Translations under genes and position numbers: made by a program | Notes under the pieces: generated by a model | What the model was told of the DNA's origin: nothing | The model's database searches: none | The model's input: the letters and a program-made list of their open reading frames with translations, nothing else | DNA from: Larus michahellis | Taxonomy: Eukaryota; Chordata; Aves; Charadriiformes; Laridae | Length of the DNA stretch: 64,000 nt | Direction of reading: 5' to 3' | NCBI RefSeq assembly: GCF_964199755.1 | Contig: NC_133897.1 | Span: 132,870,125-132,934,124 of the forward strand | Shown here: piece by piece, positions 13,472-26,500 of the stretch | Position numbering within the stretch: the stretch's first letter is position 1 | Layout: every line of letters begins with the position of its first letter

Positions 13472-13487
13472 CTAGGAAATTTCCTAG
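13472..13487. repeat. Perfect 16-bp palindrome
   Basis: CTAGGAAATTTCCTAG is its own reverse complement. A further partial copy of the arm (ATCTAGG) follows about 10 bases later. The TTTCC/GGAAA half-sites could bind a dimeric factor, but nothing nearby supports a function. Confidence 0.7.
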
Positions 13488-16400
13488 ATATTTAATCTAG
13501 GTCACTAAATCACATAGCAAAACAATGAACTCAGACAAGGAAATAAGATAAAAGTGGGTTAAATAACAAAATTAAGAAATTGGGTTTTAATCATCAAAAG
13601 TTCACTGTAAACTTAAGAAGCATGTGGAGAGTAGCTAGTCAATCATGATATTTGCACATGAAAGATCTTCTAACTGTATATGCAGCTAGAAGTGAGGTGA
13701 TATTACAGTGAGGGGATCAAAAATCACCCTCCATTGTAGGCAGTCTTCATCTTGAAGAAGTCGCCTGCAGTGCCCAAGAGAATGAGGCTGCTTTGGGCAT
13801 CGTGTCTTTCCTGTTAATATGACATAGCCAGCTGCTCGTGTACAGGGATTTTAGTATGATGGGACAGATGAGGTCTGCCTTGAAGGAACTATGCAAAGAA
13901 CAGACCCACTCTGAGGGACTGGAAGGGTGCGTTAGGCTGCTCCTACGCTTGTGTCCCTGGCTGACCTCTGGTGCATGGTTGTTCCATTTAAACACAAAGG
14001 ATATTTTGTCCTGGCAGCCCTTAAAGCCTTGTCTGGGAGCTAAGAATCAACCCACTACATCTCGTGCTCCGTATTCTTATGAGTGATCGTTCTTCGGCCC
14101 ACACTATAATCACAGTTTATTTTCAGATCATTATGCTCTGCCACACTTGGACAACACAGTTATCCTCAATAGGATTTATATAGATGCCTCTGTGGCTTTC
14201 AGGTAGTCTTCTTCCAATGTTAGAGATGTGAGAAGGCGCTAAACCTATTGTTTTATTTTAGCTGTGCTGACTGTAGAATATGTAATTGAAGTATTAAAAA
14301 TGTTTTTCCCTCCCATTAAAAGCATACAAATTTAAATACCTTAAGAGCAGAGTGATAATGGAAAAGAAGTCATTTTCATATAATCTGTTCTTGGAGTAAA
14401 AGTTCTCTTCAAGCAAGTTGGTTATTAGTTTTATTTTCTTTTTAAAAAAAAAATTCTTTGCATACAAAATAATTGAAGATGTAATATCAGTCTTTTAATA
14501 GCTTTAAAACAATAAGATATGGTAAAAAAATAGGAAAATGGCCCGATTATGTCATCCATTTACTGAAATAATACTACTTGCAATACAGGTGATTAAAATC
14601 TTTTTTTCACTGAAATCAGTGTGAAATTTTCCATGACTTTTAAACTGAGCTGTGGCTTGCATCCTTTTTCTGCTTTGAATGTTTTTCATGTTGCGTTGCT
14701 CGGATTTACACTTAAGAAGACTCCTGAGTTTTTCCAGCTGAGTAGATGTATATTTAATACACAAGTATGTGTGTCTGTGCAGAAACAGGCTCATAGAGAG
14801 TTGTCTGCTTGCTTTTTCGGAGAGAGTCATTAAAATGTCAGTGTCTGCCAGTGTATCAGAGAGTTAATCAGAGTTACCTCTGATTTCAGCGACTATAGAC
14901 TGCTGTAGCATTGTAATACCACTACCTGAGTAATTCCTGGTAAACAAATGCTGGGTTGACAAGGAACGTTCCCAGCTTAGGTACCATGTTATATTGTTAA
15001 ATTATTGAACAATCCATTTGTGCCACTCAGGGAAAAAGCTTCAGGCACAAGGGTGAGGTTTTTGGTAGCGTAGCACCGGTTTGCCTCCACTCTCACTGAA
15101 GGTGATGGGAGCATTAGCCAGGGCTTCAGAAGAGCCAGGCTCAGCAGTGCTGCTCGCAGAAGTCACATCCTACGATTCGCTCCTTCTACTTATTCCAAAA
15201 GGAAAAAAATGCCTTGACCTATGCATAACTTTCTTGTGCTTAATTTGCCAGCTGGTGAGTGTCACATGTTTAATTCGGGCAATGTAAATAGTAATCTCTT
15301 TAATAGTTAACATTTTCACTGACAACACAGTCGCTGAGCTTAGACAGCTGATCGCTGCTGCTGTAAAGCTAAGTCCTTAAATATTATCAAACTAATACCC
15401 TTGTATGGTCACACTGGATACAGATTAGTGAAAGCCATAATCCTATTTAATTTAACACAGTCCTAGGGATTTTCCTCTACAAAGAATTTGGTCACATGCA
15501 TCCTGCATAATATTTTGCATAGTTCTTAAATATATGGCCCCTCTCTAGGAGCAGGGCTGTCTGCCAGTTTTAATGGCACTTATTAAATCCCATTGTACTC
15601 AACACCACAGTCCAGATGCAGGTATCTGCTAGAAAAAGCTCCATGGTTAGTAAGAATTTGTTGTGGCTCCCAGCTATGCCACAGCTCATTCTCTGAAGTC
15701 AGCTGTTTCGCCCTCTGAAGAGGAGGTTATCCCTCAGCAAAGTTAAGATGACGAGGGACTACAATTAATTTTACCCACAGTGCAGCCCAGCCAAGTCCCT
15801 GTCGTCTAAGAACTCAGACGTATAAAAACTGACTGTGCTTGAGCTGTCACGGATTCTGAGGTCTGTGGTTAAGCAACTCATTCTGAGTCACAGGAAAGGA
15901 CTGATTTTTATGTGCTGAGCAGTAAGTCCATTTGCCTTCAACACTACGTGATATCTTTGACACTGCAGCAGATTAGACTTGTAGAATTAGAGATACCCCA
16001 TGTACAATCTTCTTTTTTTCCCCCCTATGTAGAAATATTGTCTGAATGAAAAAAGGAGACTTAGGCCCTCTGTCAAGGTCTCTTAGCTAACACCATTGCT
16101 TATCATCCACCAGCTGTAGACTGCAAGGACCACATGCTGGGCGTCTCACAGGTACATTGCAGACCTTGCAGGGCACATGGGGGTACAGCTCTATTGGGTG
16201 GCCCTGGGCCACCAGAAGTCTAGAGGAAAGGAGGCATGCTGAAAGCAGTAAGCTACGTGGTCAGCTGTGTGTTCAGACAACAAACATCAAATCCCAACAG
16301 GCTGAAACCACAGGATGCTCTGTCACCTAGTCGGAAGCTGGATTTCCAAGCACAGCATCCATTCAGCTCATCTTTCAGGGCTCCCAGTTCAAGTTTATTC

Positions 16401-16755
16401 CTGTTATGCAATGTTTGGAGCATTTGAGAAACGCTGAAATTTTGATCGACAGACTGCCGGGTAGTGAAGCAGCTCCAGACAGAGAGCAATCTTCTACCTT
16501 CATTTTCCTGACAATTTCCAGGCATGTTGGGACAAATATGTGGCCTGGGTGGTTTCCATGTGGCCTTGCTCTCCTCAAGAGTGCTTGGTAGGTAAAGGCA
16601 GCTTAGGCACAGAGACTTCTCCACCTTCTCTAGCACCATGCTGGAGGTAGAAGCCTTCCCCTCCAGGAAGCAGAGCAGTTCAAGTTGATTAGGTTTCCAG
16701 GTTATTTTCAGTAACTTAGGCACCACCTGAATGGCTGTTGGCTTAATGCACAGAG

Positions 16756-16799
16756 TAATTATTAGTATTATTACTACTATTACTATTAATAATAAAATA
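16756..16799. repeat. ATT/ACT trinucleotide microsatellite
   Basis: About 44 bp of trinucleotide units (ATT, AGT, ACT, AAT) in a slightly impure array. Read on the minus strand it creates the hydrophobic run of isoleucine and valine that makes the overlapping open frame look membrane-spanning. Confidence 0.85.
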
Positions 16800-18720
16800 G
16801 TGCTTCTTCCAAAAGCGCCTGAGGAGCAAGCTAAGGGAAGCTTCATCTTGCTAGGTGCTCTGCAACATTGGGCTGTCATTCAAGAACACAATAAATCCTG
16901 CTTCAGGGCTCCCACTACTGGATCAAAAGCACCAAAGCCACATCAGCCAAAATGCTGACGCTGTATGAAATAATTCTGCAAATTCAACTGTATTTTTAAA
17001 TGTTGGTAATTTAGCTTTATATTGGTTGGCTTTATGCCAGCTTCAGTATCATCTTCCCCTCACCATCCAACGTTGTACCAAACCAACTGCCGCCTGTTTT
17101 CTCAGCACTGGTGCAGAGTCAGCATAAACCCCAGATCAAGTGCTCCCAAAGTGCAGTTTTGTGGCCTCTTCTGGATCAAATCTTTGCTACTCACGGATCA
17201 GGTGTTCGTATTTGTGGCAACATGGTCTCAGAAGATCCAGTGGTTTTCTCCTGAAGAGCTTGCAGAGAAGAGGCTGCATAGAAAAGTGAAGGGGACAGAA
17301 AGATTAGAGCAAAACTCATTGCTCATTTTTGGAAGGGCAGTAAAGAAGGAGTGAAAGATTATAAGAATACACACATGGAAAGGCAAGGGAGGGCGAGGGC
17401 ACAGAAAAGCAAGGAGAAATAAGAAAAGGGAGGTAGATGGCAAAGCTGTTAAAAGGTCTGGTGGAGAAAGAAGAGAGGGAAGAAAGAGACAATCAGAAGG
17501 GAACTGGAAAGTTGGGCATAACTGTGGGAAGTTGCTGTACAGTGCATATCCCCTGCTGGGGTTCCTTCGCTTCTCTCTGCACTTGACTGCAGCTTTTGGC
17601 TTCTCCTCTTTGGGTTTCCCCTGAGGACCCAGAAATGGCACTCCTCTTGCCCACGGGTAACAGAAGTACCTCGCTGAGCCTCAGGACCAGCCTCTGCCAC
17701 ATCCAGACCTGTAGTCCCTCATTTGATCTACTCTTCTTGCTGGTCTTTGCTGGTTCTTACACACCCTGTTCTAGTCTGGTGGAGATAAGGAAGGCATAAA
17801 GGACAGCAGCTGCCTGAAGAGTTTGCTCATCACAAAAGGGTGAGCCTCTCTGTCTTCTAAAACTGACACCTTAGCAGAAACACAGAACTTGATGACATTT
17901 AGCTCTTGTTACAAATCTTTACACATATAGTTAAGACGTGTCAAATCTACTGCACTCAGCCATGCGTCGCAGAGTTTGGCTTATTTACAGTATGTTTTCA
18001 CGTGTCATACATCTTTAAGTAGACTGGAGTATGGATTGGTTTAATTTTTTTCCATTGATGGTTTCTGCATGTAGATTAGAAGAACTGTTAGTGCTTTGGC
18101 TTATCTAGTGTCACACCATGAAGAAATTATTGGCAGTAATAATCATTATTACGCCCTCCAGCTCCTTCAATCTGATTATAAAAGTTTAGATTAGTGACAT
18201 GTGTTTTGGCTTCTGTGTCAAGATCCAGCATGAATCTTTTTTTTTCAGTATTTCATGTGAAAACTAGAAGGCAGCGATGTGTATGCATCTTTATACTGAA
18301 ACCTTTTATAATAAATAGGGTGATTCTGGATGGGTATGGTATCATCTGATATCAAGATTACTAGGCACCTTCATACAGTTATATCATCTGCAATACCCAT
18401 CTTCTGCCCTGTTCTGCACTTCTTTTCCCTTACCTTCTTCCACTACTTTCTGCCCCCAGCTGGGGGTTGTGCTGTCCCACAGCTGCAGCTCCCCTGAAGG
18501 AGCGGAGAGCAGGTCTGGAAATAGACCATGCTCTTCCCTCACCCTTCTCAGGGGTGCATTGTAGCAAACAAGAGCTTCCACAAATGTGAGGCGTGTGGGC
18601 TGCAAAAGCAGCGTTTGAAGACCACACTGACAGCTTGTTTTCTTTAAAGCAAACTCCTTGTGCTGTTCCTTAAAGTTGTTGTGATATTACTCTCAATATC
18701 TGTATTGGAAAAGACTCAAG

Positions 18721-19310
18721 TCATAGACTCATAGAATCATTTAGGTTGGAAAAGACCTTTAAGATCATTGAGTCCAACCATAAACCTAACACTGCCTAAA
18801 CCACGTCCCTAAGTGCCACATCTACACATCTTTCAAATACCTCCAGGGATGGTGATGCAACCGCTGTCCTGGGCAGCCCATTCCAATGCTTTATAACCCT
18901 TTCAGTGAAGAAATTTTTCCTAATATCCAATCTAAACCTCCCCTGGTGCTACTTGAGGCCGTTTCCTCTTGTCCTATTGCTTGTTACTTGTGAGAAGAGA
19001 CCAACCCCCACCTTGTGACTACCTCCTTTCAGGTAGTTGTAGAGAGCGGCAAGGTCTCCCCTTCTTTTCTCCAGGCTGAACAATCTCAGCTCCCTCAGCC
19101 GCTCCTCTTAAGACTTGTGCTCTAGACCCTTCACCAGCTTCGATGCCCTTCTTTAGACATACTTCAGCACCTCAGTGTCTTTCTTGTAGTGAGGGGCAAA
19201 TATTACAATCTGTATCTACAAGAGGCCACATTTTCCTGCCTACTTCATTTTCTCCTGCTAACCTGCTGATTTTTGTATAACTTTTAATGAGTTTAGGCAT
19301 GCTGTCCCTG
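18721..19310 (-). mobile_element. CR1 LINE, 5'-truncated copy
   Basis: The plus strand starts with the reverse complement of the CR1 octamer tail (TCATAGACTCATAGAATCAT), followed by TTTAGGTTGGAAAAGACC, the conserved CR1 3' untranslated end typical of bird copies. The element therefore runs right to left. Homology is clear to about 19200 and then patchy: the stretch around 19245-19305 still resembles the next part of the family consensus after an internal loss of some bases. The copy is 5'-truncated, as most CR1 insertions are. Target-site duplications are not expected for CR1 and I see none. The family differs from the copy at 55915 in its 3' end and protein tail. Confidence 0.95.
18796..19197 (-). 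pseudogene. CR1 ORF2 reverse-transcriptase C-terminus, broken
   Basis: Read on the minus strand, this is the last part of the CR1 endonuclease/reverse-transcriptase polyprotein, ending at a TAG at 18796-18798. Recognisable pieces in order are [72 protein letters not shown] and [19 protein letters not shown]. The frame is held throughout but is broken by at least three in-frame stops. One sits just after RGNGLK (18949-18951) and the others lie in the more upstream part, including one just after GLEHKS. A 6-base in-frame loss removes two residues after LEKRR relative to the family as I know it. The catalytic reverse-transcriptase core is absent, so the copy cannot be active. Confidence 0.85.
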
Positions 19311-20117
19311 TTTCACAAGAAAAAAAAAAACTTCTAGTGGTGGCTCAGTATTTTCATCTGGCATCTTTTACTTTGCAAAATGTGTATAATCACAAAATGC
19401 TGCGGTGATACACATCGCACAAGGAAAACGTGGCTCCTGAATTGTCCTGACAAGCAAACTGAGGAATTGTCTTGTGGGGAAGGGGGAGGAAGGAAGAAGG
19501 GATCATGGCAAACAAATTACTATATATCTACCACAGTTGAAATATCTCTGATTTACTAAAAAGAAGAGAAAGGTAGCAATTTAATTTAGAAAAACTTCCA
19601 AATCTTTTTGAGTAATTCTAAAAATCTGAGGCAAGTAAATCCAAAAATAAAAATCTTTTAATAAGTAAATAATCAGTGATTTATTATGTGTGTTACAAAA
19701 CACACAGAATATTACACTGCAAATAATGTCTTCTGAACTTGTGAACTAATAGTAAGACCATTAGTCCATATTCTTTGTTTCTTTTCTGGTTTTGCAAAAC
19801 CCTCAGTACATAAACGTTTTTCTACATTAACAAAAGAACTTGTTTTACTGAAAATAGTAACTAAGTGTTAGTTGCAATTGGTCTGAGCTGAATGCCCTAT
19901 AACTTTATTTTTTCTGAACACTGAAGCAAATTATGAAATTATATTCCTTGAAATATATGTGGACTTTTTTTTTGCTATCTAAACACTGATTTTACAGCTT
20001 TTTACTGCTTCTATTGGAAATGAAACAAAAACTGCAAAAGGTTAAAACTGAAGGGGTTTTGCAAGTTAAGAATAAGCTCAGAAGAAACTACTGTGATCAG
20101 GGTTATCTGTCATTGTG
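19310..20117. other. Gene-free AT-rich DNA
   Basis: Single-copy-looking sequence between the CR1 copy and the TA/CA microsatellite. An A-run at 19320-19330 adjoins the CR1 5' truncation point. No open frame of interest and no recognisable repeat. Confidence 0.6.
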
Positions 20118-20158
20118 ATATATATCTATATACACACAAACACACACATATATATATT
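20118..20158. repeat. TA/CA compound microsatellite
   Basis: About 40 bp made of TATATATC, CACACAAACACACACA and TATATATA blocks. It is a compound dinucleotide repeat. Confidence 0.85.
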
Positions 20159-20239
20159 CCTGTCCTCAAGATTTACATGGCTTTAGCAAAATTCCTACTC
20201 CTCGCTCCTTCTGGGTATTGAGGAACTTGTTTTATGTGA

Positions 20240-20585
20240 TGGCCCTTTACCTTCCCTGAGCTCCCGCGTGTGTTTTCGGAGCGGTGGACCAGAATTTGCA
20301 ATTCTGCGGGCTTCCTCCCCTCACCTCCCTCCTTCCCCCTGGGACTTTCACATTTTCTTCTAGAAAGCCTATTTTATTCAATAAATCAAGCTTAGATTCA
20401 AATGGGTATCAAAACGTGCTCGCAAAGCTGGGAGTGCTAATAAAAGAGCCTGCGGGTGCCTGAGGCGGTGACAGTGCTCTCCGGGGGAGGACAGGTAACT
20501 GGTCAGCCTCACGTACCGCCGTGATGCACCGCCGGCACTGAGGGAGAACGCGGGGGGGAGGAAGGAAAAGGGCTCCCGTCAACCT
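20240..20585. promoter_or_regulatory. CpG-rich patch, possible small CpG island or promoter
   Basis: By eye about twenty CpG sites fall within roughly 340 bp, mostly in two blocks (20262-20310 and 20410-20580), against very few in the flanks. A TATA-like TAATAAAAG lies at 20438-20446, and a good plus-strand donor context CAG/GTAACT occurs with the GT at 20495-20496. These features fit a short promoter with a first exon on the plus strand, but they are individually common. No protein start is visible. A chance GC-rich segment or an unmethylated enhancer remains possible. Confidence 0.35.
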
Positions 20586-20589
20586 CTCC

Positions 20590-23500
20590 AGCTCGTGCTA
20601 CAAATCCTGCAATAACATCTGGTCTTTACAGATTTGAAAAGAAAAACTTTTCTTTTACATAAGGATACAAATTGGGAAACATATTTCTTTACAAGCCCTT
20701 GAAAATGAGTGTCACCCACCACATATATTATGTCCCTGAACCGAGCTAAATTGAAGCCAGACATATATTTCTCTTTGATGACTCCATCAAGGTATGTTTT
20801 AACTCCTCTCCCCGGTCCTTTAGCCTCTCAAAAGATACATGTGTAGATAAGAAAGCAGCCTCAAACCAATGCAAAGTAACAGCAGCCAAAGAAGTGGCTT
20901 TTAAAAGAAAAATCCAGCTTTGTAGCTCTCTCTTCCTGCAAATAATTTCCTTCTCCAGTTATAAATTTCACCTTCTTAAAAATCTTCCCTGGAAGAGGCA
21001 GAGGAGACAGGGAGACAAACAGTTTGAGTAACGCTATGTATTCTGAAAGCAGAGAAATTTAACTCAAATTTTCCCGGCATCTCTCTCAGGTGTACAAATG
21101 ATCACGTAAAGCACCTCTACTTTGCCTCGTTACGTGTAACTCAGACATTTTTGGCATCTACTTGTACTTGTCAAACACCTGGTGACGTTTGACAGACTTG
21201 CTCCACGGAGAGTCTGAGTATTGTACAATGGTTTGATAGCATGGTTAGTGTTAATGAGACTACTGTTACTTAAGAAATGCTTCTTATTCTCTATTACCCC
21301 TTACTGAGTGTCAAAGCCAGCCTACTAGTTTATCTATATTTGGCAAATACTGCCAGGTCTAAGAACCAACAACTGCTGTGAATTACACTTTGAAATGCTG
21401 GATCTGGTGAAAATATACCAGATACCCTCATTTGAGGCCAAACTTAACTTTGCTTTTGCAATTGCTCCCAAAGACGTCATCATTTTTTCAGATGTAGATA
21501 AATGGCTATAATGGCCCCTTATAAGATCTGGAAGACTTGGATGAATCGGGAGAAAATGCACTTCCTCACCAATTCCCATCTCCATAGAAACTCCGCGACT
21601 CTGCTCTGTCTTCTGCCTATACAGATTAGGCAGCCTGGTTTTCCAATAACAGACAGTGAAGTCTGACGCCTGCATTGTCTTGCAGAGGGGTATCTTAAAG
21701 AGCAGAATTTAAGGATAAAAAGAAAACTTCGCCAAGTGCTTAGCATCGCCTCCCCCAACTCTCAAATTCTTCCTGGGGCTTTTCAGGTTCCTAAGAAAAT
21801 TTCTCGTGAGAATCATCAGTATTTGCTGCCAGGGTACCCACAACTACTTTTGCTCAAAGGATGCAGTGTCATTGAAAGACTAGTGCACACTACCCAGTAT
21901 CACAATTGGTGTCACTTTTGAGGAAGACAGGGAGTCATCAGGAGCAGACTATGGGATGCCGATTTAAACACAAAGCTTTTTTTTTTCAAGTTCATCGAAT
22001 AGTTTATGCATGAAGGGATGTGCTTTTTCAGCAGTTCAGATAAGCAGATAAGGATAGTATTTTTTTTAATGAAGTGAAATATACGGAAGAACGTATTCAT
22101 TGATTATTGTTAGGAAAAGAAGAAGATATTAAACTGCAGTAGATAAACATCAGCATGCAAAGTTCTTTTGTTAATAAGAATAAATTGATAGATTTATAGA
22201 CTTTAAATTCTGGCAAGATCATTTGATTGTCTCATCAAACCTGTAAATCAAAGCCATTAAATCTCACAGTATTAGCTCTGAGCTGAATAGAGCTAGACAA
22301 AACATGTTGGTAAAGCAGTACATGAAACAAAAGATGCAATTCAGCTTGACAGAAGCTTTATAGCTTTGGGTCAAATCCTTAAGTTTTAAAAATGGAGAGA
22401 ACAACTAAAATTGAAGTGCAGTTTTCCCCAGTTTTTCAGCTTTGGGTAAGTGTACTCCATTTTGGTTTATCTGTGAAAATGGCATGCTTGTTTTCTTTGT
22501 TCTAGACTTAGTCCATAACACACACGTGGCAAAATCATAACTCTCAGAAAAACATGCAGTTTTGACATGAAGATTTCAAGCAATGAAAGTTTCTAAAACT
22601 TCTCTTGTTTCGGAAGTTGATCACCCATTCTGTATGAAAACCCAAAGTGCATAATTTCTCATATAAATATGTCCAGCTTCAGCTTTCAACCTTTATCATA
22701 CCTTCTTGACCGTTAAAGGGCTCTCTATTTTCTTCTCATAAATGTACTCATGCACTGTAGTCAAGTGACTCTCAATTTTCTTTCTAATGGACTAAATCTG
22801 TTGAAGTATTTAAGTCTTTTCTAGGAGGGTATTTTCTATGGCTCTTGAACAAGTTTGTGCCTCTGCTTTTAAAAGCTCCAATTTTTTCCAATATATCTAC
22901 CTGTCTAATGAATTCATCTTTGCTGTAGAGAAAAATAAAGTCGTCACCCATTTTTCCTACATTTATACATCCACGGATTATATTAACTCTTTGGCCACAG
23001 CATAACAGTGGAAGCTTATGTTCTATTGCTTGCCTATTTTGACCCTAAATCATTTCACAAGGGTTGTTTTTTAAGCTAGTCTAAATAAATTTCAAAATGC
23101 CTTTTTGATATATGCCCTCGGTTTCTGTCTGCAGTAGCCAACCTCATAACAGTTTTGTCTTTTGAAAAAAATTGTCTTATCCAGCACTTGAGATCACTTT
23201 GTACACAAGCTCTGTCCTCATTGATATATACCAACATTTGTGTTATGTGCAAATTTTATCTCCAATACTTTGTATTTGACGATTATTTTGACAATTATTT
23301 CCACTTTAGGAGCAAGAAAGTTACATACTTTGATTTCTTTACTCATGTGTATTTAACCCCAGTACTTCTACTGCTTCTTCTGCATCCTTTTCCCCAGTGC
23401 TCCTTGTGCCTCTGTGAGATGTGTTCCTTGTCCCAGGCTCTCTGATTCCTTGCTCATATTATGCTCATGTTCTTGTCTCCTCCACAAACTCTTCATCTCA

Positions 23501-26500
23501 GATGCATTTTCAACACAAATTCTCTTGCTTTTTTCTCATGATAGTATTTTCAGATACCTTCCCTGACCTGTAGTTCAAATTGCAATATAGAAATAGTATT
23601 GCTGGGATAAAAGATGAAAAGTTGTGCACTGATCTCACGCTTCACCTACGAACACTTCCCCCTCACGCCAGAGCCCCAGTGTGGGGCAATTTATGCTGTA
23701 TTGATTCCAAAGAGGAAGAATTACTGTCTGACAGCTATACCACATCCTTTATTAGCATCCGAAGTAGAGTTGGGATTTCGCTAATGAAGCTTAACTATCT
23801 CCTTTTGCAGCTGCTGGAAGAAGTAGTCACTTCTGAGGTGCAATTAATATCAGGGCTATGTCCTCTTGTCACATTTAAGCACCTGAAGCACATTGTCCTT
23901 GGATTATCTGGGCCTTTGCCTGAACACCACGTGGGCAGAGTTGTTAATTATTTTTCTGTCTCTGCTCTGTCATTATTTCAGCATAATAAAAATATGGAGA
24001 GAGATGGGATTTTTTACAGTTTAGAAGAAATTCATTATTCTTTTTGCCTTTGCATACAGGACTTTTCCCCTACACTTTCTGCAGTACTGAAATAACTAGG
24101 TAGCTATGCAGTGTTACATGTATTAGGCACAAAATAAAGGATCCTGAGGCATCCAGATACCCTGATTCTTGGTATGACCAATATCCCCAAACCAGAAGGC
24201 ATATGTAGTTGTTTCCAGCAGCAGCCATTGGACTATCCTTTGTACTTACATATCCATTAAGAGTTTCTCTCTGAGTGACCAGATAACATAGGACAATGTA
24301 ACAAACTTTCTTCTTTTGTTATTTATGAGCAGCACATGATAGAAAATATTACAAGGCTAATATGAATTATTATAATAGTCTGCTTGTCTCCCTTCTCCCT
24401 CCTCTTCACTACTTAGCCTTTTAACATTACAAAATGTCTCTGGCACGAGCTGTCAGAAAGCAGTACACCAAAGCCGCTATCACACGTGAGACTGTCTGCA
24501 CACATTAATAAGGAATTTGCCACTACTGTTAGATATCCTTGTTCTCATTCTTTTTTTTTCTTTTTTTTCTTTTTTTTTTTTCTGCTTAGGGAACTCTGGG
24601 GTCACTAGATGTTATCATCTAAACACGCTCATTCTTCGCACCTTCCCTCTGCATGCTCAGGGAATTCATGTGAACATCAACTTTGTTATTTCTCTTGCAC
24701 AGCCATGGGTCAGCTCTGGCACTCCTTGCAACCAGGAGCAAACATGGGATTCATCACTTCTACATAAAAGTACTGAGCTAGATACGTAATTGTAAGCCTG
24801 TGTTAGAAAGCAGTATTTTCTGAATCAGTCTGATCATAAACGCAGCTTGGTATTGGCTTTTCTATTCCACTTTGTCTCTTCATTCCTGTTTTGCTCCATC
24901 AATGAGTACTGGGATTTATTTTTTTAAGAAGTGCTCACAGTATCAGGGTCCCTTTCTCCCTACCATGCCCCCTATGTAGATATCATGTCAGATTATCCCT
25001 TAAATCAGCGTTCTTTAAACAGCAGGGGACAAACCAAAGTGCAAAAGGGAGTTGGAAGGACATCCTACTCACAGATCTGGAATGTACTCCTTCCTGGGGA
25101 TGGAGGGAAAATGGGAAGATATGGGAGGAGGGTATGGGAGTGAGGGGAAACCCTTCTGACTCGGAGTGGTTGGGCAAGACGGACGTGTAACCTGAAGTAG
25201 CTACTCAAGTGTTAGTTTTATGAGTGATTTTTTTTTCTGGTTCTATTTTTCTCCCATTACCTAATAGCAAATAAATGTTAATGGTTCTCTCCTTGGAATA
25301 CTCCCCCTTTACAAAAAGGGTAAGCCGTGGAGGTGACATCACTGCTCAGTTTTTCACTAAATACAGCCAGGTTTTCGATGGAAAGTTTTGAACTGCTGGG
25401 CTCAGACTTCTGGGGGAATGTATGTAATCGTTGCCACAGGGATGGGCTAGGACAGAGGGAAGAGCTGGTAGTATTCCTATCCAGGTCAAAGCACACCCAA
25501 GTGCCTGGTATGATTCCAAGCTGGATTTAGAGAAGGTACTAGGAGCTTCCACTAGCAATCAAAAGTGATAGATTACATCACCTCCACCCAAAATATCCTG
25601 ATTTGAAAGGATTTTATTGTGAACTGCAGCACAGGTCTATAAAAATTGCACTGTCTTTTTTTTTTTCCAGTGACTTGTTTTTTCCTCCACTTTACTAGTG
25701 AAAATTCAAACGGTCTTGCTTTCCAATTTAAGATGGCTTCAAATGTTTTTTAGCCTCTAGAGAAAGCTCAAACAGCAACCGTATATTGGTCTTTCCTCAG
25801 TTGATGCCTATCACTGCCCTTTCCTCATAGTGCTGCTCCTGCGCTCTCCAGGCCAGCTTTTTAATTTGTACTTAGAGCAGGCAGTTACCAGAAGAGTTTC
25901 TCTAGGGGAACCTAATCTACAGTAGTTCAGCTACTTTGCTAAGAAAGCTTTTCTCAGGTACTCTTTCAAGATACTTAGGAAAAAGGAAGATTTTTTTGGA
26001 AATTGCATTTTCCATAATTTTTTCAGCTTATTTCAATTTCTGCTTTGGAGAAAATAGTCATTAGGAGCTCACAGATACATATATGATTGCTACATTCCCC
26101 AGAAAACATTTAGCACTGAGTCAGTTATGTCTTTTGAAATATTTATCTTGAAAATGGTTGCAATGGACAACCAGAACTTGCTCTGAATATGCTACAAAAA
26201 GAGTTTCTTTTCTTTCTGTGGACAACTGGAATGGAAATCCTTCTATTGATTGGTTGGGCACTTATACAATTTGTTAATGATTTTCTTAAGGGACGCATCG
26301 GTGGTATTGATTTACAGCTGAGGAGAGGAACGGGTTCATTACTCTGTTTAAATGTGAGTGCCAAAAAGATGACTGTTAAAGGTACCAGAATTTGGCTAAA
26401 CACAGTCTCTTCATGGCAGGCTTGCTTGTATGTTACTTCTCCCAGAAAGCTAACCTAAATGCTATATGCCCGATTTCCCGTGTGTTTTCATTCACCATGA

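Larger units (their letters stand above)
9960..18720. other. Gene-free AT-rich DNA
   Basis: No supported gene. The longest open frame is 208 codons on the minus strand (16253-16879). It has no recognisable domain, and its apparent membrane segment is simply the ATT/ACT microsatellite read in frame. Other landmarks are a pyrimidine tract (12223-12252), a 16-bp perfect palindrome (13472-13487) and an imperfect dyad with TTTCAC/GTGAAA arms (14605-14626). Confidence 0.6.

Noticed and set aside
16253-16879. 208-codon minus-strand frame with an apparent transmembrane segment
   Set aside because: The hydrophobic run is the ATT/ACT microsatellite read as isoleucine and valine. The rest resembles no family, and several plus-strand frames overlap it.
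23580-24095. 171-codon plus-strand frame
   Set aside because: No motif, signal or domain recognised, no promoter or splice context, and composition like the surrounding non-coding DNA.
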